Origin: Puffinus mauretanicus
Taxonomy: Eukaryota; Chordata; Aves; Procellariiformes; Procellariidae
Reading direction: 5' to 3'
Assembly (NCBI GenBank): GCA_023333565.1
Contig: JAJKFH010000374.1
Location: 5,084,001-5,148,000, forward strand
DNA: 64,000 bases
A model generated the notes under the pieces. It searched no databases, was not told the origin of the DNA, and saw only the letters and a list, made by a program, of their open reading frames with translations. Below are positions 22,441 through 36,899 of this stretch, in pieces. How positions within the stretch are numbered: the stretch's first letter is position 1; each line of letters opens with the position of its first letter. Position numbers and translations under genes: made by a program.

Positions 22441-24719
22441 CCTGCTGTATCGATGTTAGGGGAGTCTACTTCATTTAGCATTTTGTTAGACTGGAATAAT
22501 GTACACGTTTATGTATAGTGCAGTAGCAACACTGACAATCTGGATAGCATCGGTAGGCATAAGCTACATAACAGCATTACTTTTATAGTTAATTGCATTT
22601 ATCTGCCAGCATTCTCCTTTGTTTGCCAGTCAGGCATGAATCATATTAAGTTTATGTGTTATCCTGTCTGTCTTCTTTCTCCCTAAGGTTTTTACCACTG
22701 ACAACTCAGGGTGGCTTCAACAGGTTTATCAATAACGTCAGCTTTACTGTTGGCTGGACACTTCTATTTTAGCCATTGTACTGTCTAGACTTGAACTCCA
22801 CAGTGATGAGGGACATTATACCTAGAGTGAAGACAATGACATTTCGGTAAACTTTCTTCTTCACTGCAAAAATCATGCCAAAGATGAGATAGTATAGGGA
22901 AAAGCACATTTGTGCACAAAATCAAAAGCTGATCCTTGGTGTGCTAGAGGAAGAAATAAAATAAAAAAGTTCCCACTCAATCCTAGGCACGATCATCTTT
23001 ATTTTTCTACCAAATTTTTGAGACAAAGACAAACAAATTGTCTTTTATAGCCAACACTTTGCACTCAGAAGCACAGAGTCTACATTGAGTGCCCTGGATG
23101 ATTCTGTCCTGTTAGTACCAGAAGCAGCCCTTGCTTCTCCTCAGCAGAGGAAGTGACTTACTACTGCCACAGTAGCTTGATAAGTTAATATAAAGGGTCT
23201 AGGATATGGAGATGTTTTTAGTTCATCTCCTTTGTGGTCCATCAGAGGACTACATCTTTTGGAAGAGAGATTTTTGAACTTGTGAGTAGGAAGTGGGGAA
23301 TAAATTTTCTTCAGTATGATTTTTGGGTTGATTGCACTTCCATTCTAAAGTTCTTGGCAAGTACTAATGCGTTGTTCTTCACAGCATATCTTTCAAGAAG
23401 ATATTCTGCAAAGGGATAACTGATGTATGAGTATTTGCTAATGGGGAGAGGGATGGGACAAACTTGAATCTAGAAACTCAAAGGTGCTAAGTACCTGTGA
23501 TTGCCACTGGAAGCCACCAGCTAGCAATTCAGCTGAAAGTAAGAACCACAAAATCTTGATGCTAAGTCAAAACACATTAAATTTAAGTTGTGATATTCAG
23601 CTTTTATTTGTTTGTGGGTTTTTTTAAATGGAGGGTTTTTGGTTCATCTGGAAATGGTAAAAATAATAATCTGAAGCTACTCTTCTGGTTCTCAAGAGCA
23701 GACCATGAGTATGCCTGAAATCAGTATCCAATCAGTACCAGCGTGCCCTCATTTTTCTTTGAAAACATTTCTGAGCATACAGCAAAGCATAGAGTACCTA
23801 GTATGAGGTATTGCTGACACAGTGGTTTATAATTTCTTAGTTCTTGAAACAACAGAAAAGCTTGTTAAGTGTGATCAACGTGGACTGGTTCCCCTCCCCC
23901 CCGAGGGGCAAGGAAAACAAAAATTGGTCTTAACTATATTACAGGAGTGCACACCTAACAGCACGAGGCTTACCGTCAGCATGCCTTCCAGATTTGTCAT
24001 CATAAGTCGTATCCACATTACCAGTCTGCTATAGTAGTTGTGCTGGCGAAGTCTCCCACTGTGGGCATGAAAACAACATTACATTTTCACCCAGTATATT
24101 ACACTCTTTCCTTAAAAACAAGCTAAGCCATTGAACACTTTTCAGAACGCTTTGGTGACATGGTAGTGTTATTATTAGTCAAGGAAGTAAACTGTCTGCC
24201 CCAATCTCCGAAATGACAGTTTTCCAGAAGAATAAGGAGATACACATTTAACTTCAAATCTCAACAGCATGTGTTAAAAGGATAAAACAGGACCATACAC
24301 AGAACCAAGTCAGTCTAGAAAATATTAACAGGGGAAAAAGCTGCTTGAAGTTACGCTCACACATTGTGAGTTTAGAGCTTATGTTCACTTCTATGTTTAA
24401 CTCGCTCTTGCTGCTTCCGCTCACTGTACCAAAGAGAGAATATAACCTTAAATAAAATTTGAGAAATTTTTTTTGTTTTTTTTGTTTTGTTTTTAAAGTG
24501 TCCCTACAGAGCTCAAAAAAAACCAGTAAGTGGCCCAAGCCACAATCCAAAACTTTGGGCACATGCAGAGGTTAAAAACAGACACATCATACCAAAACTT
24601 TTCTGGATACAGCCAGCCCTCAAGAGTCAGAAGAGGTGCTGACACATAATGGAGCTTATGTTATATTAATTTCAGACAGTGTTCAGGTATTGTATAAACA
24701 TTCTTTAATTAAAAGGTAT

Positions 24720-24748
24720 TAAAAAATATATATATAGAGAGAGTGTGA
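24720..24748. repeat. Short (TA)n(GA)n microsatellite
   Basis: An A run followed by TATATATATA then GAGAGAG. Confidence 0.7.
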
Positions 24749-27680
24749 CATTTTCCTTCTAACAGCCTGCTCGCCATGATCTAGTAGCCGGAAACAAAAG
24801 CCAGTAAACATATCCCTCTTGCCTTCAGCACTAGATTCCCCACCCCCCCAAATTTTTTAGCAAGGCAGAAATGGAATTAAATAGCTCCCATCATCCTTAT
24901 TCCAAGGCATCTGTTTTTCTAGATGGATTTTCTCTCGCATCTAGAATTTGAAGCACAGCAATACGCTGTGTCAAAGCACAATAACACCAGTTTTAAGGGT
25001 CTAACATACGCACAATTCAACTGCCCTCCTCATAGCCCACAGAGAACCAAACCTTGTCATCCTAGAGCAATATGGTTTGTCTCTAGTGACCTTTCAGAGG
25101 GCAGATATTAATTTTTCAGCAAATTCTCAGCTTGAAGTGCTAGAGCAGGCAAGGCCTTCAGAGAAGCTTGCTGCACATTAAGCTTTTATTTCACGAGTAG
25201 ACTTTTAGAGTCTCAGGCTTGCTCTGCTCTTACCAAGTGCCTACTCAAGCGAAGTAGGAAGCACAAAGAATTTTTGTTTAGTATAGACTAAGACTGTTTA
25301 CTGTTAGAATACATATAGTTGTTGGAAAACAACCTATGTATACACCTTTCACATTAGGGCATGTCTAAGCGGGACAATAAAACTATGCACTTAGTTATAC
25401 AGTCAAAGCCACATAGCTACCAACATCAGAAAGCCATCTTCCCTCCTCCAAACAAAATACATAAATTCCATCTTCACAGAAGACTACGTTAGCAGGTGAC
25501 CAGCTACTATAGTTGTTCCGTTACTGTAGCTCCTTCTGCCCCCATATATCTCCAACAGACCTCTCAGGCCTTCAAAGACTGAGGAACAATACCACAAAAC
25601 CCCGAAGCCTGTACACCCATCAGAAGACTTTCTTCTAAAGCTGCCACTAACTGCTAGACCCTCTCAATGCTATGATTTCTCCTCTAGCAGAATCACAGTT
25701 CCCTCTCTGTTTTATACACAAACTCCGTGACAGATTTTACAAAACTATTCCTCTTCTAGGACCACTTGTGCCTCCCCTTCTTAGGGAATTGACTTTCCTC
25801 AGCCTCCCCCAGCCCACCCCTCAAAAAATCACTTCACACAGCTGCACCATGGTCTTTATAACAGCTGTTTCTAGTAAATCATCAGTTACAGCTGGAGGAG
25901 GCAACAGGCTCTTTTCTAGGCTGTTGCCATGTGCTGCATTTATTTACACCTTAGCAGAGGTTTCTGCCATCATAGATTTGTGGATCAGAGATTGTTTCTT
26001 TCATGTCTCTGGTTGACAAAACTGCACTTAGTTCGTAAAGGCAAAACTTAATTGAGACACTGACCCCGCCGTTCCCACGACCCCCAAGCATTCAGTGATA
26101 ATGAGGATTCCAGGCATTCATACTTCCTTCCCATACCACTGCGTGCTCGTTCCGTCCCTGTGCCACCATGCTCTGCTTTTGCAGTTGTGCCAGTTCCTTG
26201 CTGTGCCATTTTTATTTTTTTTTCCTGTGCTGGCTAATTTTTAACCTGGATCAGTTTCCTGATCTGGTTCATAGGGCAGTCCCACAAAAGACGCGTTAGT
26301 ACGACTGAAAGAGCTGACAGGAGGAGAAATAAGTGACCAGAGGAGGAAATGCTTCAAAACAACATTGTTGCCAAATGCTTTGTCATGTAGAAAAGTCTCC
26401 AGGCTGCCTTTTATTGAAGAAGAATTGGCCATTACTAAAATGCACACCCCGCTTGCTGTAAGCAAGCTATAATGCTTGTAGTAGGAAGATTACTGGTCTT
26501 AGGGCAGAGACCACCCCTTTATTTTTCACATGTGTATACATGTTTGGCCTAATGCTTAGGTCTCTACAGACGGAATGAATTGTAAGTTGAATACAGAGTA
26601 CTGATTCTTAGATAGCCAAAAAAAGCCCCTAAAATTCTGAAGGCTAGAGCTTCTCTGCAAGGGCATGAGCTAAAGGAGTACCTTCAAGTTACACATTCTG
26701 TCAGTACTACCTTGCTTAAGTGCTTTTTAAGTAGTAACATTAATCACTTGGACTGCGACTGTTATGAATCACAGCTACTCAACTGTGATGAGGTTCTGAC
26801 AACAGCCAAAATATTGCTGGCTCTGATCCATGAAGCCGAGCAACAAAGAAGTCAGGTAACAAAAAATCTGCACTTAAAATACCAATTAGATTATTTCTAC
26901 ATGCAACATCCTACATTACAGATCTAAATCAAAGCTTTCCCTAGCATGCTGATAAATGTTTTTACTGATTACTACCACATATATTCCAGCCAGCGGCTAT
27001 GATGTGCAAAGGTCCACAGCAAAACCGAATTTACTTCAGCAAAGTTATTCCTGATTTATAAAGGCATCGGAGAGTGAAATATGCATAAAAAAAATTTGCA
27101 GAAAGCGATCTATAGAGTGGCTTCGCAAACCTTACATACTTCAGGCTCCACGTGGTGACTTAGAATAAAATAATCACCCTAGAGTGTGCCAGAATACAAA
27201 TGTGCAGCATGTAACTATGGCACGGTGCTGGTCTGTGTGCGTGATAACCCTGTGATTCCTTTGGGAGCGTGTGCGTGTTTGTGTAGCCTCAGCTTCCCCC
27301 ACAGAGTTGGCAGGGTGGGAGACTGCACACAGGCAGCCGCCGCCAAGCAGGGATTGCTGTGGTGTATTTTACCCAGTAGTTTGTCCTGTGGCCACACATC
27401 CACGTGTCCGCAAACTAAAAATGCAAGTGCAAGGCAGGTGTGCTCCACTTCGGATGCTCTCTGCCTCCCACTTAGTATGTCCGTTCTTCTGCGCCCGAGT
27501 GAGTGGCCTTGCAAACCACGTAAGCTTCTGACTTGCTGAGGATCAGGTAGAGCTGCTTTACAGCTTTCATGGAAAATCCATGGGTGTGCCCTATGCTTTC
27601 CAGCCTATTCAGAGGTTATCATATGTCCCCTCTGGGACCCAGCATGAGAGGCATCAGGTAGACAAGACAAGTCTTTGGGT

Positions 27681-27693
27681 CCCCCCCCCCCCC
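27681..27693. repeat. C13 homopolymer
   Basis: Thirteen consecutive C on the plus strand. It is a likely site of length errors in sequencing. Confidence 0.9.
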
Positions 27694-30600
27694 GATGAAT
27701 CTTAAGGTTGTTTTTCACAGGACTGGGTGGAATTTGCAGGAAAGAACTCCAGTTCAGTTTTGGCTGTGTTCAGCCTTCCCAGCGAGGAACAGTGAACATG
27801 AACTCAGTTGTGGCCAGCCTATGGCTTATGAGCAGTTAATGTGCAGTTCCCATGCCGAGGCTAATTATCTAACTGGCAAAGCTGCACTAGTGTGAGGACT
27901 GCTGGGCAGTCGGGGTCCCTGGCTTTGAGAGAAAGGTAAACAGCGGGAATGAGCCAGCCCAACTCATCCTGTAATGGAGCTATAGGACCCTAGGCATTTA
28001 TTGCCATATCTAACCTGTGACCCATTTCCAGAGCTCCTCTCCGCTCGAGTCTTCATGCTAAATGATGTGTAACCTGTGGGTCTTGGGCATACCAAGATTT
28101 TGACAGCTGCAAACGTGTAAAAAAAATGTGAAGCTGTGCTTACAGACCAGAGCTCACATTTTCCTTCAGCTGCTTGTTCCTGCTCCCTGCCTTGCTGCTT
28201 TAGATGAAAGATTGTTTTTCCATCTTAAGCATCATCTTCCACCACAAAACTTCCTGGCTTTGCAATATAACCTACTGTCATCAGCCATCTCATTTCTCCC
28301 ACCGACTGACTCTAGGCAGATTAGTAGTCTGCACGTGTGTGTGTGTCTGTTGAAAGAAAACATTTCTGGTGAGGCATCCCATCACACCTGCTATACCCGC
28401 AATTTTCCTTGCACCCTGTTTTATGGCATGGGCAGAGCACGTGATGAGCAGAAAACAGCAATTCCAGTTTATAGGGTTTTCAGACAGCTACATTTGTGCT
28501 GGAAGGACTGATCCATGCTCTGATGCATGGCCAGATGCAGATGCAGTACTAACGGTTATAGAGCGAGGGCCCAACAACACCTTTATTGAATGTGGTCTGT
28601 AGGCGCCAGGGATGATTTTTCCCAAGAAGTTCTAGCTGTTGCTGCAGCCAGCCCCTGGCAGAGTCTGCACAGGGCTGGGCTCAGCTCCCGTGAATGTTTT
28701 CACTGGCCAGCTGCCAAGGAGGTGCTGATGGGTATCACCTAACGTGGAGCAGATGCAAGTACCTTCAAAGCCAAAGTGATAATATGTCTATCCACGTCAG
28801 CTGGACAGTTAGATAAATGTATGAGTGGTCAAAGCAAGTCCCTTGCCCTGCTGCCAAAACCAGCTAAAATTGGAGATGAAGCTGGAGGATGCGACCAAGT
28901 AACAGTGGTGCAGAACTACAGAGTCACTTTCTTTTAGACCTAACAGAGCAAGACGACCAGCAGTAGCGTTTAAGCTGTGCAGCTTATTCTCTTTCCATTA
29001 CTGTAGACCTCTGCTACAGATTTCCAGGTCTCTCCTGCCCAGTTTCCAGCTATGGCTTTCAAGACACAATTCACATGTCTTTCTGAATGTTGCAGCAGGC
29101 AATGTGCTGTATTGATATCAGTGTAAATTGCTAAGGAATGAAGAATACAAGGGCACAGAGCAGAGATTCTCAAGGTAAATCGTGCTACAAATGCTGTAAG
29201 TCTGCTAAGGACCTTGAAGGGAGAAGATGTTCTTCTGGGTTAGGGAAACAATAGAGGGACATAAGATCTGCATTCAGCTGGGGCTCTGTCATTCCAAGGC
29301 AGTAATTTACTGCTATCTTAGCTTTCTTATCGTCTGAGAGGTACAGTCTTTTATTTCAGTTAACTCTTCAGATAGCTTAATTTCTTAATGTTTGAAAAGG
29401 ACTATGTGATATTTAAATGGAGGGCGATAGGAAAGGACAAAGTGATACCCTAAAATGTACAGGCCATGAGTTTTTGCACTACTTGAAAATATCACATCAC
29501 CTGGAATATACCTTAATAACTCCTAGGTGGAGCTCATACATTTGACTGACTTGAATCCGAACATTCAGAATCACTTACAAAATGTAACAAGCATGGATTA
29601 CCACTGATTCTATCAAACATGTTCAGTTGTTCCCACATGAAAGTGAAAAAGAATCTCTCCCTTAGGTAGAAAATTTTTGTATGGGAGATTCCCAACATAA
29701 TGGGGATTTTCTAGCAAACTTGAGGAGGAGGCTTATATCAGGAAGGTAACTATCATAAACTCTGATTGTGGCTGCACTGTAAATGTTTCTTTTCCAAGTC
29801 GAAAGTAAAAGATGTAGCCACAAGAGGGAGGCAGAACTCCTATGCCAGCATAGTAACCCCAGCAGAAAACAAAATAAATCAGAGAAATATGTTTCCAAAA
29901 TTTCCCTCTTTATGCTAAAATTATCCAGTAGCACTCTTATTGAGAGCAATGGCTGTTGGCTGTAACTTCGATAAAAGTAGGTTCATAATGCATAGTAAAT
30001 GTTAAATTATTAACTCAAGCTGAAAATTAGTAACTAGTACATCTTTTTCTTAAACCTAAAAATTAGGCAAGAAATTACTTCAGGACAGATTGAAACTGAT
30101 TTTCCTGTGCTTTTTGTGGGTGCTGGGAAGGAAAACTGTCCCCATGCTGCAAGGGATTTATTTCAAAGGCCTATAGTTGTATTCTTGCCAGGCTCTAATA
30201 CAGAAGGATCATTTTGTTTCAGGAAGGAGACCTTTTATAACAAATTACATCTTAGAAAATACAGCAAAAGATGTATTTAAAACAGATAAGGCACTCTCCT
30301 CAAATGGTGCTACTACTAATCCTGTAACATACTGTCTCTGGGCAGCAGGCCTTCTAGGTTCAGGGAGCTCAGCAGAGAAAGAAATCTGTCTGGAGGGAGA
30401 GGGCAGGTCTGGTGTCTAGTTCCTGCTCCAAGGTCTATTTCCGTAATTTACTCAACAGCATTTCAGAAACTGCAGTCAAGGATTGACAAACCTGGGCAGT
30501 ACTCTAAACCCTCGAAGTCTTCAGTCCCTCCTTCCAGCCACCTGCGTCCCAGCCCTTCAGGCAGCCTCAAACCAGGAGGAGAAAGGAAGCCGAACCCCGT

Positions 30601-33600
30601 GGCTCACCTGCAGCGCAGGGCTCTGACGCCGCGGGGGTTCACAGCACACAATGCTCATTCTGAGCGCGGCAGCGGGTTAGAATCCGCGAGAGAGGGAAGG
30701 CAGGAGAACGCTTGGCTTGAAAACCCAAGCTGGACTTGGCTATGTAACTGCCTAGGACTGCGGTAGTTTGGGGCACAGTGCAGGAACAGTAGGTGTGCGT
30801 AGACATCTTTCACACAACTTCATGAGAGCTCCTGGGAATTTTTGGTACTTCCAGAATGAGGCAGCAGCTCCATGGGGGTTGGGATGGGAGTCGTGGGCTT
30901 GGCTGCCCAGACCCAGACTTAGCCCCAGTGGTGTATGGCGGGGCGGGGCGGGGGGTCTGTCTTAAAAGACTGGCCAGAAAAGAAAAAGTCAAACTACTGT
31001 TCTTTCCATCATACAATGCATAATTGTATAGGCCTATGCATGCCTATACAACACACACGTATGCTTTTGTTTTTTAATAGACAGTAGTTAAAAGTTATCC
31101 TTTTACAGCATTTTCTGTTGGAGGTAATTAAAGTGCTTTATGGACGTAAATTTAACCTGATTCTGTGCATGACTGTGCAGGCAGGTAAGGACTACTTGGG
31201 TGAAAAGAACAGTCAACACCACTGAAAAATTAGTTCGTCTGTTGACCTTTTCTCAGCTGAACATGGAATGAATTGAGGTAGTCAACTCTTACACCCAGTT
31301 TTGAGATCTAACTTGTTTTCAGTACATCAACAGCAGGCCAAATTCTGCATGGGTTCACAGTCCTGAAAACCATTGAGACTTGCGTTTCACTGAGTCTGCC
31401 TGATGCAGCGGGTCAGCAGTCCAGGGAAAAACCTGGCAGCTTGCAATGACCGCTGGAGAGCAACAGTCCCTGAGCTCCGGCGAACCTGGGGAGCGTGAAC
31501 ACACAGATAAACGCCTGATCGTTCCACTCCGCAGTTCACTTCTCTAGGTAGGACCTGTACCACACACCACAACTTACCTTGCAGAAACGTCACTGTCAAT
31601 CACACTTTCATCATCCTGTCTTTCAGGTCCTCTGGCCCTGTACAATTTGAGAGCTGATTTTGACAATCTGGTTCAGTTCCAAATCCAATTCTATTTGTTC
31701 ACATAATATTCATACTAAATTTGTTACTGACTCTACTTTCCCTTTGTTCCTAGGGTCAGTGTTTGTAGACCAGGACTCCCCAAGTCACATTTTTTTGCAT
31801 AGTTCCTGACTTGGCACGGGACTTCATGGGTATTAGCACACATTTTTCTCTGTTGAAATTGTAACTTCAGCGTATCCTATTTTGCCACCCGCACTCCCGT
31901 GGTTGTTCCTCTCGCACCAACTGTCACTTCCCGACTGCCAGAGACATTTCTTCCTCCTGGGCAAAGGGTACCTATATCAGCTTGGGGGGGGAAGCCTGCT
32001 GACTGATGCAGTGCAATTTAGACAAGATTTTGATCAAAGGGAGGTGGGGACAGAGGATGTAGTGATTGAGTTCTATTCATCTCTTAGCTGAAAACTAACT
32101 GCAATTTTGCTTTTACTTCTCTTGACCAGAAGCCAGTACTCTGCTACAGTTCTGCCTGCATCTGTGTGCTGACATGAGGTTTTCCCATTGCTGTCCTTTT
32201 TAATCTGAGTACTCTCTGTATTAATAGAATTGCTGAACTGACCATGCCCTAACAAATTTCTTTGCTTCCACACAGAGGAGTAGAGCTCTCCTTTTCTGTT
32301 CTGCATAAGGGAAACGGTTACAAGAGAGGGTCTCATCTTCGGAAATTCCTTTCAGCTGTATTCACCTTGTATTTCTCCTATCCCTTCAGAAGCTTTTTAG
32401 GCCAAGCTGATTGCTCCCAGTTTATCTACAGCCCCTGGGGCAGCAGCAAGGGGGAGACTGCAGAAGGCCCCGGGCCAGGGAAGGACGGGTCTGCCCGGGC
32501 CCCTGAGCCCCGGCACGTCTCTGCCCCGTGTCGTGGCACCCCCGTGCAGCTGCAGGCAGCGTTACGGTCACCCCTCTCCATCAGGCTTTGCTGCCCCATT
32601 ATTCAGGGTTGAGAAAGACACCTTTCACAGCTGGTGTTTAAAACACTATTCCAACTACTTTTTTATATACGGCAGTTGCTGTTAGGCTTCTAATACTGTG
32701 ACCAAACCAGGAGTTTTTTCTGGGACTGGTGCGCTTCATGTTTCAGACACATCTGCTGCGGCCCAGACCTGCGCCTAAGCTGGAACAATGGGCTGCTTCT
32801 CTCTCTTTTGCGTTACCTCAGCCGACCTTCCGCAGCTTTTGTCCTACTCATAAATTTACAACATATCTGGATAAGATGGTAAGGGCAATCATGGCAGCTA
32901 AGAGCACTGGAAGAAAACGGGTGGGTTTTTCTCTCCAAGTTGTGCTCTCGCTCTAGTGATGTCTTTTGTTTGGGTACACATTGCGCTGGCACTCTGACCT
33001 CTCCATCTCTTGTAGGATGTTATTTTGGCTTGTCTCGAAGGACTGCACTATTGCCAAGGAACTTTGAGCTCCCTGGTTTCAAACTTTCAGCTTTTCCTAT
33101 AACTCTCTCTTTTTAAAACCATTTTGCATATTATGAAGCTATCATGGTTAATATAATCCTACCCTCCCAATTTGATAATATCATTTCCAAATGTCACTGA
33201 ATATAGGATTTATAGTAAATAAACTGCTATTACTAACAACCCCTGAATCTTTGTGTTTAACTTTCCTTCTTTCTTCTGGCTGACCTGATTTACTCTTGAA
33301 TAATGAACATGAGGCATCGTTCCCTGTGCACCTCCATTTTCTTACACTGTAAAATGATTGACTTACTCTCAGTTGTACTGAGTATTATGGAGAATGTGCT
33401 GCGCTCAAAGCAGTCATCTGAGCAGCCCTTCTGATGAGTATCTCATTTTCTTTGGTCAATGAGACTGCCCAGCGCTTCAGTCTGATTCAGGGAATGCTTC
33501 TGAGAAAAAAAGCAGACTGCGCTGGTCTCAGTGACTACGAGAGAAGTGGAAAGATGTATGAAATGATACGTGGCTTACTCAAGTTTGAAAGAACACAGAG

Positions 33601-34289
33601 AATCATAGCAGAGGACTCTGTACATAGTTTAGACCTTATCCTTACACGTGCTTTGCAAAGAGATGTTCTGATCACAGGAAGACACTGCCCTCGGATGTAC
33701 TTCTGGCTTTAGCGGTCAGAGGACAGAAGTAGAAGAGACCCACTGAGCAGAAGCGTCAATTCGCAACTTTGTTTCAGGATGGCTTCATTCAAAGGTTGGA
33801 TCCTCTTCTACATTATGTCAGCACTGCTCCACACGTCTGTTATGTGGCTCAAGCTCTAAGCCTGCTCCATTTCCTTTGCAGTCTATCGTTCAGTCTGGAT
33901 GATCAAATGAAATAATCTCTGTTCTGTATATAGTCCCATTACTTCTAATTTATGCCCTTCTTTATGTCATTCAAAACACTCCCTTCTCCTCTTCTGAATT
34001 CAAGACTTCTGACTTCTCAGAATATACAGCACATACAATTTCAATTTCACACTGAAAATGTGGATATGCGGTTCCATCTTAACATTTATTTAAGTTTTCC
34101 CACAGTTCAGACAAAACATGACATCCCATTTCAACTGATAAAATAAAAAGAAAAAAAAAAAAACACTTCTACAAAGTTAGCCAGTGTATAGACTTTCTTA
34201 TTTTACAAAACAAAAAGGTAGGAACATGTTACAAAGTAATCATCAAACCAATCAATGTCAATAGTGCAAAGAATGAATTGCAAGTATAG

Positions 34290-34362
34290 GAGAGGGAGGG
34301 AGGGAAGGTAGGACGGATGGGAAAATGGATGGATGGAGGGATCGGTGGGTGGGTGGGTGGCT
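34290..34362. repeat. GGRN-type tetranucleotide repeat
   Basis: Imperfect tetranucleotide array: GGGA units, then GGAT units, then GGTG units. It is purine/G-rich on the plus strand, and the minus-strand open frame across it is a Pro/Ser/Ile low-complexity artefact. Confidence 0.85.
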
Positions 34363-36899
34363 GAACAAAACAGGAAGGTTGGGAACAGCTATGCCTGTTC
34401 TCACACAAAATTTCATAACTTGGACAACTCACGATGTAGATTTAACTTTAGTGGCAGAAGAGGGCAAGTACTTCATCCATAAGTGATTTCTGTGTGCTCA
34501 AATTCTTGTGCTGGCCAGTTCTGGAGATGAATACAGCTATAAACACCAGCTGCTAAGAGTCACTGAAAGGAATTTTTCAGCCTCTGGAACAGAGGTGACC
34601 TATCAAGGGCTTGATTAGTTTGTGTGCATTTAAGGGCCAAGGAAATGACTGAGAATTTCATGCAAGCAACAGAGTAAGTACCTCCAGGCTGAACTTTGTA
34701 CACCTTTTCCTCTTCCTTTCATGCTCTTTTGCATGCAATTGCTATCTATCCTGGGAGGTGAATAATCAAGAGGGAGTTCTAGCAGCTATGAAGTCATGTG
34801 GGCAGGCAGACCAACAGGTCTTGGATGTCCTGTCAAGTAAATATGTCAGCCAGCAACCCACCAGAAAAGGTAAATTATTTCTGCAATGTTTCTGATGATA
34901 CTGCTATAATGAAGAACCTAAAATCTGTCTCCTTCATAGGGTGACTAAATTTGAGTCTAAATAAGATAAAGGACAAAAATAACATCAGTCAGTTACAGTA
35001 TTTCTCAGCTGAATTTGTCCATTTTCCTTTGCTAGCAGAGTGTCTATAGTTAATAAATGTAAGAGGCATTCACTAAAATAAGCTCATCAGCTGCCCAGGG
35101 ATGTTGTTCATCTTTACCCCTTGTGATCAAAGACTGTTTATTTTTCTAGGCAAAATTCCCTGCAACACCTCAAGTCTTACCACAGTACAAAAATGAGACA
35201 AAACCATAATGAGAAATAGAAAGAAGGCTGAAAGTGGGAATAGCTTCAGGGAGTAAATGTATGCTTACCTTGAAGGCACATTTCCTGCACGGGGTGTTTG
35301 AGTACTACAAAGCTTTCAAATAAATCAAAGGAGAGTGATTGTATCTTTCTCAAAAGGAGTATTAAACTGAAACTATTCAAGGAGATTTTTCCCCAAGATT
35401 TAAAAAAAAAAAAAAATCATCCCCACTACAGGCAGAGCTTGTATCTAAATCATTTCTGCTACTCTAAAACTGACAAACCTCTCAGCTCTTTTCCCCTCAC
35501 TCCCATCAACAGTCTGTCCAAATTACTACTGTACCCCTATGGATGAAGAGTATATGTTTCATGTACATAAAGTTCATACGTGACAGTATCTAACACTGAA
35601 AAATTGGCACTGTTTAATCAAGCAAGAACAGTGGAAGCCTCAAAAAGGGCACTTAGGATCCCAGTGTTCAAATGCTCGCACTCATAATGGTGCTGGACTG
35701 AAAAAAGAATTCAGTGGCGACACCCAGTGATACCAACAATAGATTTTCTGAAGATTTTGGTTGTTAGTGCTCTTTTGAAAAATCAAACTACTTACTCTAG
35801 TGCTTCAATAGGAAATAAGATCTTTTGAAATGCTGGCCGAAGTATTAATCCTAAACTCTTGAAAATGCAGTGGCAGGTACATCAGAAAAACATTCTCCAG
35901 AGATCAGAATGGATTAAAATAGCTTTTTCATAACCCAGAAGTTTTCCAGTTTTGCCTGCATAACTCCGTGAGGATTGGAAGAGATACTTCTGTCGTACAA
36001 CTAACTACACGAGAGAGATCAGAGTCAGGCCCATACTCTTTCTTTCATTCATTAACTTCGAATTAGAAAAAAAGGATCAGTGATGAAGAGGTAGAGAAAT
36101 TAAGTAAATCTGGAAACCTCCAACATGTTCATCCTTCAATTTTTGGAGCACGAAATATTCTGGAGTATGATGGAGACTGAATAGTTCAAGAATTCAACAG
36201 AGATGGAAAATGATATTCCTTCGATTTTCTCCCCTCTTCAAGGAGTACAACATAATTTTGTTTATTTGCTATTACTTATTTGTGTTGTCAAGGGCTGGGC
36301 GGCAACAGGCCAGAATTCAGACACTGAGCCTGCAGATCAGAGTAGGAAATCTCCTGACTGTTTCTTTCACGAAACGTTCTCACGCTTCCTCAGCAACATC
36401 TCGGCACTCCTTCAGCTTGGTTTTGTGGGATTTCTTGCTGGTCCTTTTCAGACACTGTACACGAGGAGCTGCAGTGAAGAACAGGAAAAATACCCAGACG
36501 TTCTTTGAATGCCTTTGAAGAGAAGAGTGAATTTTGTAGAGAGGAGCTGCCACGCAACTCATCACAGCCAGCCTGTAACAGAGCTGAGAATCAGCCACGA
36601 ATTCAGCCCCGTGCTCTCAGATACGTCACAACCTATACAAGTCATCATTTAATAAATAATAATTCTTTGCACTTTATCAGTGATTTTAATCCACCTATCT
36701 CAAAGTGCTTCATAAAAGTTAGTAGCATTCTTCCATTTACAGAGAGGTGTTGCAGATGCTTAGTACTAACTGGTGTGCTCCGAGGAGCTCCCTGGGCTTC
36801 AGCAGGACTCCCTGCAATAGAGCATTACATGCTTATTAAGAAGTCCTAGAAGGACTGAGACTTTACGTATTTACAGCGGTGTACCTGTGTAAATATGTA

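Noticed and set aside
36380..36455. Possible terminal exon on the minus strand after TTCCTGTTCTTCACTGCAG
   Set aside because: In the phase required by STON2 it stops after six codons, and a far better conserved terminal exon was found at 38,597-38,680.
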